DNA of 27,728 nucleotides from NCBI GenBank assembly GCA_946479025.1, contig CAMLDM010000010.1, positions 1-27,728 of the forward strand, given 5' to 3'. The first letter of the stretch is position 1; every line of letters begins with the position of its first letter. A model generated the notes under the pieces. It was not told where the DNA came from. It did no database searches and was given only the letters and a program-made list of their open reading frames with translations. This DNA comes from an uncultured Candidatus Saccharibacteria bacterium. GTDB lineage: Bacteria; Patescibacteria; Saccharimonadia; Saccharimonadales; CAMLKC01. Below, in pieces: positions 22,365-27,728 of the stretch. Position numbers and translations under genes: made by a program.

Positions 22365-23287
22365 TAGAGTTCAAGCTCCGCTAGTTTATCTTTAACTTCA
22401 TCAAGCGCTTTTGAGCCGAAGCCCTTCAGTTCGCGCAGGTCTTGTTCGCTCAGTGTCACGAGGTCGTGAACAGTGCGAATATCGTTGTTAATCAGGGCGT
22501 TCGCCGTACGTGCAGTGAGGTTCAGCTCTTCGATTGAAGTATTGAGCTCATTACTTTCGTCTTCAGAAGCCTGACCAAGTGCTGGTGCTGCTTCTACGGT
22601 CGTAGAACCGGCAAGCGCAGTGTACTGGTTGACCAGAATGGCGGCAGCTTCTTCAAACGCTTCACGCGGGGTGATGGAGCCGTCGGTCTCCACGATGAGG
22701 CGGAGTTTGTCGAGGTTGGTTTCCTGGCCAACACGGGTACCGTCAACTTTGTAGCGCACGCGCAGAACTGGGCTGAAAACGGCGTCCAGAGCGATCATGT
22801 CGCTGTGAAGACGTGACTCGCTTGATTCTTCGATCGTGCGGTAACCGCGGCCAGATTCTACGACGAAGTCCATAACGACGGTCTTTTTAGGGTCGTCGAT
22901 GGTCGCGATAACCTGGCTCGGGTTGATCACCTCAACGTCGGCAGTCGTTTTGATATCAGCGGCAGTGATAGCGCCGGCACCCTTTTTCTCAAGACGGAGT
23001 TCAACTGGCTGGTCAGTGTGGACCTTCAGGCGAATGTTCTTGAGGTTAAGCATGATATCAACGACGTCTTCCTTTACGCCGTCAACGGTCGTGAATTCGT
23101 GCGTTGCACCTTCGATTTTGAAAGCAACGATCGCACCGCCTTCGATAGACGACAGGAGAACGCGGCGCATGCTGTTGCCGAGTGTATAACCGTAGTTCGC
23201 GTACAGAGGTTCGATAACGAATTCTGCTTCGTTCTCGTTTAGTTCGTTCACGCTAGCGAGCGCTGGGTTGTGAATTACTTTTGACAT
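22364..23287 (-). CDS. rpoA: RNA polymerase alpha subunit
   Basis: The 307-aa protein has the N-terminal assembly domain (about 1-230) with EPLYANYGYTLGNSMRRVLLSS and the GxxLxN-type contacts, and a C-terminal helix-hairpin-helix domain (about 245-307: SIEELNLTARTANALI, LRELKGFGSKALDEVK). The domain that binds UP elements and activators is therefore present. The linker (about 228-245) is acidic and rich in alanine and serine. The ATG has GGAGAG upstream, 21 bases after the rpsD stop. Confidence 0.98.
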   Translation of the reverse strand: MSKVIHNPALASVNELNENEAEFVIEPLYANYGYTLGNSMRRVLLSSIEGGAIVAFKIEGATHEFTTVDGVKEDVVDIMLNLKNIRLKVHTDQPVELRLEKKGAGAITAADIKTTADVEVINPSQVIATIDDPKKTVVMDFVVESGRGYRTIEESSESRLHSDMIALDAVFSPVLRVRYKVDGTRVGQETNLDKLRLIVETDGSITPREAFEEAAAILVNQYTALAGSTTVEAAPALGQASEDESNELNTSIEELNLTARTANALINNDIRTVHDLVTLSEQDLRELKGFGSKALDEVKDKLAELEL

Positions 23288-23308
23288 TACTTTCTCTCCT
23301 TACCCTTT

Positions 23309-23929
23309 TTAACGTGAGTAGTACTCGACGATTAGCTGTTCGTTGATATCTGCTTCTGCTTCTTCACGCTTTGGAAGGCCCGTGACTTCGATCTTGAGCT
23401 TCTTTGCGTCGCTCTTCAGCCATGAAAGTGGACCTTGGATTGAACTGTTTACGACGTCGTCGATCTGCGTAAAGTAGCCTGATTTGGCACTTTTCGGACG
23501 GACGGTGATGACGTCGCCGGCCTTGAGGCGGATCGACGGGATGTCGACACGGCGGCCGTTAAGCTCGAAGTGGCCGTGGCCAACGAGCTGACGTGCTGCG
23601 CGGCGGGAGGTCGCAAAACCTGCGCGATATACAGCGTTGTCGATACGAAGTTCAAGCATCTGGAGCAGGTTCTCGCCGGCCAGACCCTCTTTGCGGCGAC
23701 TTGCTTCGTTCATAAGGCGAGCGAATTGCTTTTCAAGCAGGCCGTAAGTGCGGCGAACCTTTTGCTTTTCGCGAAGTTGTGTTGCGAACAGGCTTTGTTT
23801 GCCCTGACGACCATGAGCGTGCTGACCTGGAATTCCAGATTTTTTCGCCATAATCTTGTGTGCTTTAGGGTGAAGCGCGTAGCCTTCCCGGCGGCTTTGT
23901 TTCACAATAGGTGAAGTATCTCGTGCCAT
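23309..23929 (-). CDS. rpsD: Ribosomal protein uS4 (cysteine-free)
   Basis: The 206-aa protein has the uS4 N-terminal domain (KKSGIPGQHAHGRQGK) and the S4 RNA-binding domain (LELRIDNAVYRAGFATSRR, then QLVGHGHFELNGRRVDIPS). The N-terminal zinc-binding cysteines of the C+ form are absent. It nucleates assembly of the small-subunit 5' domain and in many bacteria represses its own operon; no S4-binding structure is obvious upstream. It starts three bases after the rpsK stop. Confidence 0.98.
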   Translation of the reverse strand: MARDTSPIVKQSRREGYALHPKAHKIMAKKSGIPGQHAHGRQGKQSLFATQLREKQKVRRTYGLLEKQFARLMNEASRRKEGLAGENLLQMLELRIDNAVYRAGFATSRRAARQLVGHGHFELNGRRVDIPSIRLKAGDVITVRPKSAKSGYFTQIDDVVNSSIQGPLSWLKSDAKKLKIEVTGLPKREEAEADINEQLIVEYYSR

Positions 23930-23932
23930 AGC

Positions 23933-24325
23933 CTAGCCCCTCCTTGCTTTACGTGGGCGAACACCACCGTGTGGTACGCCGGTTACGTCTTTAATGCTGT
24001 CGACGGTAATGTTGAAACTGCCAAGAGCACGCACTGCTGCGTCGCGGCCAAGACCTACGCCTTTGACAAAAACGTCAACGGTGTTAAGGCCGTAGAGCGA
24101 CTTGGCTGCTTCAGCTGCCTTTTCAGCAGCAACCTGGGCAGCGTATGCTGTACCTTTTTTGCTTCCGCGGAATCCGCAGGCGCCGGCGCTGCTTGCTGTC
24201 AGCTTGTTACCTTTTTTATCTGTGAACGTTACAATCGTGTTGTTGAACGTTGCCTGGATGTGCACCTGACCAGAAGGAACTGATCGGCGCTGCTTTTTAC
24301 GAGTTGTAGTTTTAGCTTCTGCCAT
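23933..24325 (-). CDS. rpsK: Ribosomal protein uS11
   Basis: The 130-aa protein has the uS11 pattern: VHIQATFNNTIVTFTDKKGN, SSAGACGFRGSKKGTAYAAQ and the basic end GVPHGGVRPRKARRG. It lines the platform of the 30S subunit. The ATG has AGGA upstream, 14 bases after the rpsM stop. N-terminal residues KTTTRKKQRR are lineage-variable. Confidence 0.98.
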   Translation of the reverse strand: MAEAKTTTRKKQRRSVPSGQVHIQATFNNTIVTFTDKKGNKLTASSAGACGFRGSKKGTAYAAQVAAEKAAEAAKSLYGLNTVDVFVKGVGLGRDAAVRALGSFNITVDSIKDVTGVPHGGVRPRKARRG

Positions 24326-24339
24326 AATCGTATTCCTTT

Positions 24340-24726
24340 CTACGTCTTAGATGCGGCTTTCTTTTGTGTTCCGCCCACTGCAACAGCCTTGCCCTTACGA
24401 GTTCGTGCGTTCGTACGAGTACGCTGGCCGTTTACTGGAAGTCCTGCCTTGTGCCTTAAACCACGGTACGCGTTAACGTCCTTGAGGCGCTTAATGTTAT
24501 TTGTTACCAAGCGCTGTAGGTCGCCTTCAACGGTGTAATCCTTGTCGATTATTTCGCGAAGTCGCTGTTCTTCAGCCTCGGTGAGATCTTTCACCCGAGT
24601 GGTCGGCTCTACTTTTGCCGCCGCAAGGATGGTCGATGCAAATTTCGGACCGATGCCGTAAATATACGTCAAAGCGATCTGAACTTGCTTTTCTGATGGG
24701 ATAACAACCCCAGCAATTCGAGCCAT
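24340..24726 (-). CDS. rpsM: Ribosomal protein uS13
   Basis: The 128-aa protein starts [20 protein letters not shown], continues with [14 protein letters not shown], and ends in the basic tail with [14 protein letters not shown] that contacts the tRNAs and the subunit bridge B1. It begins two bases after the rpmJ stop, the conserved infA-rpmJ-rpsM order. Confidence 0.98.
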   Translation of the reverse strand: MARIAGVVIPSEKQVQIALTYIYGIGPKFASTILAAAKVEPTTRVKDLTEAEEQRLREIIDKDYTVEGDLQRLVTNNIKRLKDVNAYRGLRHKAGLPVNGQRTRTNARTRKGKAVAVGGTQKKAASKT

Positions 24727-24728
24727 GC

Positions 24729-24845
24729 TTAACCCTGCCTTTGCTTATTCTTAGGTTTTTTCTTGTTGATGACACGAAGGCGCCCTTTACGGCGCACTAA
24801 CTGGTCATCTGGACTGATTTTTTTGACACTCGCACGAACTTTCAT
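24729..24845 (-). CDS. rpmJ: Ribosomal protein bL36 (cysteine-free form)
   Basis: This 38-aa gene starts at ATG 24845 and reads [14 protein letters not shown], then [20 protein letters not shown], ending QRQG. It matches bL36 throughout (MKVRxSVKKI, RRKGxxRVI, KQRQG), but the CxxC and the later Cys/His of the zinc ribbon are replaced (S11, D14, N27). It is therefore the C-minus form, which does not need zinc. Its place between infA and rpsM is the conserved one. Confidence 0.96.
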   Translation of the reverse strand: MKVRASVKKISPDDQLVRRKGRLRVINKKKPKNKQRQG

Positions 24846-24881
24846 GAGTGAAACAAACTCCAGTTTTCCTTTAAATTATTA

Positions 24882-25139
24882 TTAAGCAGAAACGCCAAAA
24901 CCTGGCTTTTTCTGCTCGTCTCTGAGGCGGAAGCTGATTCTGCCCTTCGTAAGATCGTAAGGGGTCAACTCAACTTCTACCTTATCGCCTGGCACAAGCC
25001 GGATGTAATGCTTGCGCATCTTACCCGAGATGTGGGCGATAATACTATGGCCATTCTCCAGTTCGACCCTAAACTGAGTATTAGGCAGTGCTTCCACTAC
25101 CTTTCCTGTAAGTTTAATTACTTCCTTTTGACTCGCCAT
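24882..25139 (-). CDS. infA: Translation initiation factor IF-1
   Basis: The frame is open from 25187, but [12 protein letters not shown] at 25139 is the family start, giving 85 aa against the usual 72. The OB-fold motifs are standard: [40 protein letters not shown] and [13 protein letters not shown]. The extra length is a C-terminal tail ([12 protein letters not shown]). IF-1 blocks the A site during initiation. There is no Shine-Dalgarno sequence; a promoter (TTGCGA, 17, TATAAT) ends 15 bases before the ATG, so the leader is only about eight bases. adk and map, usual between secY and infA, are missing. Confidence 0.96.
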   Translation of the reverse strand: MASQKEVIKLTGKVVEALPNTQFRVELENGHSIIAHISGKMRKHYIRLVPGDKVEVELTPYDLTKGRISFRLRDEQKKPGFGVSA

Positions 25140-25154
25140 AGATAACAGTAGTAG

Positions 25155-25183
25155 ATTATACACGAAGATATTGCGGTTCGCAA
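25155..25183 (-). promoter_or_regulatory. Proximal infA promoter
   Basis: On the minus strand a -35 TTGCGA (25183-25178), a 17-base spacer and a perfect -10 TATAAT (25160-25155). It allows infA to rplQ/rpsI to be transcribed independently of the upstream spc-type genes. Confidence 0.7.
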
Positions 25184-25195
25184 GCATTTTAGAGT

Positions 25196-25224
25196 ATTCC
25201 GTGAGATTTATTTTCCCACGGAAT
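25196..25224 (-). promoter_or_regulatory. Strong hairpin between secY and infA
   Basis: ATTCCGTGAGA (25196-25206) pairs with TCCCACGGAAT (25214-25224): 11 pairs with one mismatch-tolerant G-U, loop of seven A/T bases. No T-run follows on either strand, so it is not a standard terminator. It lies in the leader of transcripts from the distal promoter. Confidence 0.6.
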
Positions 25225-25240
25225 GCACCGGAATATTTCT

Positions 25241-25268
25241 ATTGTACCGCACCGTGCGTCTGAGTCAA
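25241..25268 (-). promoter_or_regulatory. Distal infA promoter
   Basis: On the minus strand a -35 TTGACT (25268-25263), a 16-base spacer and a -10 TACAAT (25246-25241). The start near 25234 places the 11-pair hairpin at the 5' end of the RNA, with a leader of about 95 bases. Confidence 0.65.
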
Positions 25269-25296
25269 CCGCAAGGCGCTTATGCGCATAGTTGCT

Positions 25297-26706
25297 TTAT
25301 TTGTAGTCGTCGTACGTTACCATAAGGGCGCGCGAGTTGATCTGACGCAGGGTTTCGAGGCCAACAGATACCACGATGAGCAGTCCCGTGCCACCGATGG
25401 CAAGGTTTGCTGCGTTGATGCCTAGCTGCGCAAAGATGTATTCAGCACCAAACGGCATGACGGCGATGATACCAAGTGCGATAGAACCGAACAGGATTAG
25501 GCGGTTAACGGTGCGCGAAAGGTACTTTTCGGTCTGGATTCCCGGGCGTACGCCTTCGATGAAGCCGCCCTGTTTTTGCAGGTTTTCCGCGATTTCATTG
25601 GCGTTGAATACGATTCCCGTATAGAAGTATGTAAACAAAATCACAAGAACGAAGTAGCATGCAGGGTAAATGAATGCAGTTAGCGCGCCTCCAGTGAATG
25701 AACCTGGCTGCGGCGCCTGGAACCATGTAACGAGGTTGTTGGCGAGGCTAAGGTATGCCGGGTTGTTGGTGGCTTTTAGCACCTGGCCGAGGAATGCCGG
25801 CAGCGAAAGAAATGCGACGGCAAAGATGACAGGAATCACGCCAGCGGCGATAAGTTTTACGGGGAGCATACTTTTAACGCCGCCGTAGCTGCTGTTTCCC
25901 TGAACGCGCTTGGCGTAGTTGATAGTAATAACGCGTTGAGCTTCGTTGATTTTCACAAGGACATACAACACCAAAAGCGACGCCAGCGCGATCCCCAGCG
26001 TTACCCAGAACGCCAGTGGATTTACGGGGATGTCAAACCAGCCAAAGACACTCAGCGCACCGCCTGAAGTATCAAATAGCGAGGTACCGATCGAGGCAAG
26101 GGTTTTTGGAAGCTGGCTGATAATGCCGGCAAAAATAACCAGGCTGATGCCGTTACCGATACCCTGTTCAGTAATAAGCTCACCGAGCCACATTAAGAGA
26201 ACCGAGCCGGCAGTCATGGCAGTAACGGCCACTACCCACTCCATCATCGTCGGGTCGGAAAGGCCGGTCGTATTGCCGGCAAGCACTGTCTGGCGCAAGA
26301 TATAGATGAACGCAATCGACTGGACGATGGCGAGCGGCACCGAAATCATGCGTGTCCACTGGTTGATTTTTCGGCGGCCTGATTCGCCGTCCTTATGTAG
26401 CTCTTCGAGGCTAGGGATCGCCTTAGTAAGCAGCTGGGTGATAATTGAGGCAGTAATGAACGGACTCATTCCCACGAGTACGATAGAAAAGCTGGACAGC
26501 GCGCCACCTGAGAGAAGGTTCAAAAAACCGCCGAAATCACTGCCGCTCACGACGCTTTTAATAACGTCTTTAAGCTGTGTCGGATCGGCCAATGGCACGG
26601 GGATGTGCGCGAGTAATCGATATGCGACAAGTATGCCAAGCACGATCAACAGACGCTTTTGCATGTCCTTGTTCTTAAATGATCGGAAGATGGTTTTCCA
26701 GTTCAT
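25297..26706 (-). CDS. secY: Preprotein translocase subunit SecY
   Basis: The 469-aa protein has the ten-helix SecY layout and family motifs: the N-terminal RLLIVLGILVAYRLLAHIPV, the plug-region helix 2a GGALSSFSIVLVGMSPFITASI (in parts), LGELITEQGIGNGISLVIFAGI, and the cytoplasmic loop QGGFIEGVRPGIQTEKYL. It forms the protein-conducting channel with SecE and SecG. The length is slightly above the usual 430-440. Start ATG 26706 has AGAGGG some 13 bases upstream. A 91-bp spacer with a large palindrome separates it from rplO. Confidence 0.98.
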   Translation of the reverse strand: MNWKTIFRSFKNKDMQKRLLIVLGILVAYRLLAHIPVPLADPTQLKDVIKSVVSGSDFGGFLNLLSGGALSSFSIVLVGMSPFITASIITQLLTKAIPSLEELHKDGESGRRKINQWTRMISVPLAIVQSIAFIYILRQTVLAGNTTGLSDPTMMEWVVAVTAMTAGSVLLMWLGELITEQGIGNGISLVIFAGIISQLPKTLASIGTSLFDTSGGALSVFGWFDIPVNPLAFWVTLGIALASLLVLYVLVKINEAQRVITINYAKRVQGNSSYGGVKSMLPVKLIAAGVIPVIFAVAFLSLPAFLGQVLKATNNPAYLSLANNLVTWFQAPQPGSFTGGALTAFIYPACYFVLVILFTYFYTGIVFNANEIAENLQKQGGFIEGVRPGIQTEKYLSRTVNRLILFGSIALGIIAVMPFGAEYIFAQLGINAANLAIGGTGLLIVVSVGLETLRQINSRALMVTYDDYK

Positions 26707-26742
26707 GAGTATTTCTGCCCTCTCTTAAATGGTCATATCTGT

Positions 26743-26792
26743 TGCTGCTCCACGGAGTACACTATATTTAGTATACTCCGAAAAGCGCAGCA
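26743..26792. repeat. Nested palindrome between rplO and secY
   Basis: CGGAGTACACTA (26753-26764) and TAGTATACTCCG (26769-26780) pair over 12 positions with one mismatch around a TATT loop. An outer TGCTGC/GCAGCA pair (26743-26748, 26787-26792) flanks it. It begins right after the rplO stop on the minus strand. No T-run follows on the minus strand. Confidence 0.6.
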
Positions 26793-26797
26793 GAGGA

Positions 26798-27277
26798 TTA
26801 TTTGTCTGCCTTTTCAGCTTCTTTAGCGCTTTTTTTGATTGGCACTGGCGTTTTTACGAATGCACCGCCGGCCTTTGCTACGGCAGCCTGAACGCTTTTA
26901 GATGTGCCCTGGACGTGCAGCGTTACCTTTTCGGTCAGTTCACCGCGGGCGATGATTTTAACTGACTGGAATGGAGTTGCAATCATACCGGCTTCAAACA
27001 GCGAGAAATTGTCGACTGTCTTACCTTTGAATGCGTTGAGGTGGTCAAGGTATACAACCTGAGCAGGGGTCCGCTTGCTCTTGAAACCACGAGCTTTTGG
27101 AATTGCTTGAACAAGTGCGCGCTGACCACCCTGGAACATTGCGCCCAGTTTCTTACCGGTACGTGCGCCCTGACCTTTGGTACCACGGCCGGCGGTTTTA
27201 CCCTGCCCGGCAGCGATTCCGCGACCGACGCGTTTCTTGTCTTTGTTTGCAGTTACTTGGAGTTCGTTGTATTTCAT
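26798..27277 (-). CDS. rplO: Ribosomal protein uL15
   Basis: The 159-aa protein has the glycine-rich uL15 N-terminus (KKRVGRGIAAGQGKTAGRGT, KGQGARTGKK) and the FQGGQRALVQAIPKARGF segment. The lysine/alanine-rich tail (PIKKSAKEAEKADK) is lineage-specific. Its ATG shares one base with the rpsE stop (TAATG), so rpmD, normally between rpsE and rplO, is absent. Confidence 0.98.
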   Translation of the reverse strand: MKYNELQVTANKDKKRVGRGIAAGQGKTAGRGTKGQGARTGKKLGAMFQGGQRALVQAIPKARGFKSKRTPAQVVYLDHLNAFKGKTVDNFSLFEAGMIATPFQSVKIIARGELTEKVTLHVQGTSKSVQAAVAKAGGAFVKTPVPIKKSAKEAEKADK

Positions 27278-27728
27278 TACTTAGTCTCCTTTTTCTCGGC
27301 CTTTTTAGGGGCGTTGAGCCACTGGTCGCGTGGAACCATACTCTTAAGAGCTTCGATGGTCGCGTAAGCGATGTTCACTTTGTTGGTAGAACCGAGGCTT
27401 TTTGAAAGCATGTTTCGGATGCCTGTTACACCAATGATCGAGCGAACCACACCGCCGGCGATAATACCGGTACCTGGAGCAGCTGGCTTGATCAGTACCT
27501 GTGCGCCAGAAAGTTTCACTTCAGCGTCGTGCGGGATCGTTTCGTTTACGACAGGAATCGTAATCAGGTTTTTCTTGGCAACATCGGTTGCTTTGGCGAT
27601 AGCGGTCTGTACGTCGGCGCCTTTGGCAACGCCCACGCCGACTTTGTTCTTGCGGTCTCCCACAACAACCAGCGCTTTAAAGCGGAAACGGCGTCCACCT
27701 TTTACTACGCGGGCAACGCGGTCGATGT
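27277..27728 (-). CDS. rpsE: Ribosomal protein uS5 (5' end cut by window edge)
   Basis: The frame is open to the right edge; 149 residues are visible. It begins IDRVARVVKGGRRFRFKALV, the standard uS5 double-stranded-RNA-binding segment, then VVGDRKNKVGVGVAKGADV and the C-terminal domain with APGTGIIAGGVVRSIIGVTG. The GTG at 27663 is internal, not the start. uS5 shapes the mRNA entry channel and affects decoding accuracy. A short charged tail (KKAEKKETK) ends it. Confidence 0.97.
   Translation of the reverse strand, partial: IDRVARVVKGGRRFRFKALVVVGDRKNKVGVGVAKGADVQTAIAKATDVAKKNLITIPVVNETIPHDAEVKLSGAQVLIKPAAPGTGIIAGGVVRSIIGVTGIRNMLSKSLGSTNKVNIAYATIEALKSMVPRDQWLNAPKKAEKKETK

Overview
The window reads as a piece of a small-genomed, monoderm Patescibacteria (CPR) chromosome, most likely Candidatus Saccharibacteria (TM7). 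The supporting signs are: rpsE runs straight into rplO with no rpmD (uL30), a known CPR-wide absence; adk and map are missing between secY and infA; the genes are tightly packed with many 1-8 nt overlaps; bL33, bL36 and uS4 are zinc-free (cysteine-less) forms; and there is a heliorhodopsin plus a compact glycogen-type gene cluster. The genetic code looks standard. The taxonomic call is an inference from gene content, not from a phylogeny.

Layout. (1) 1-4929: a NUDIX hydrolase cut by the left edge (minus), tRNA-Trp, then a plus-strand run of a DUF998-like membrane protein, a heliorhodopsin, a CYTH phosphatase/cyclase-fold protein and a two-gene MacB-type ABC transporter. (2) 4939-8805: envelope and stress genes: a membrane GT2 glycosyltransferase, a Crp/Fnr-family regulator, a BcrC-like PAP2 phosphatase and an MscS channel. 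(3) 9007-14113: a tightly coupled operon of GT4 glycogen-synthase-like transferase, GH57 amylase, GH15 glucoamylase and an unrecognised 238-aa protein. (4) 14110-15167: a small membrane protein, tRNA-Thr(GGT), rpmG, then tRNA-Thr(TGT) and tRNA-Tyr in tandem, with clear promoters and terminators. (5) 15236-20385, minus strand: a frameshifted GNAT acetyltransferase, an AstE/AspA-like deacylase, trpS, an RluA-family pseudouridine synthase, a holB-like delta-prime subunit and a TPR protein. (6) 20386-21047: a palindrome, a terminator, a hairpin-rich gene-free stretch and a small CxxC protein. (7) 21132-27728, minus strand: rpsE'-rplO-secY-infA-rpmJ-rpsM-rpsK-rpsD-rpoA-rplQ-rplM-rpsI, ending in a strong terminator.

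How the genes fit together. Region 7 is the core translation/transcription/secretion operon. Region 3 looks like synthesis and breakdown of an alpha-glucan store. Region 5 mixes tRNA charging, RNA modification and replication genes. The most unusual item is the heliorhodopsin: no retinal or carotenoid biosynthesis gene lies in the window. A recurring regulatory theme is a -10-like hexamer only a few nucleotides from the start codon, often without a Shine-Dalgarno sequence, which suggests leaderless transcription of several genes.
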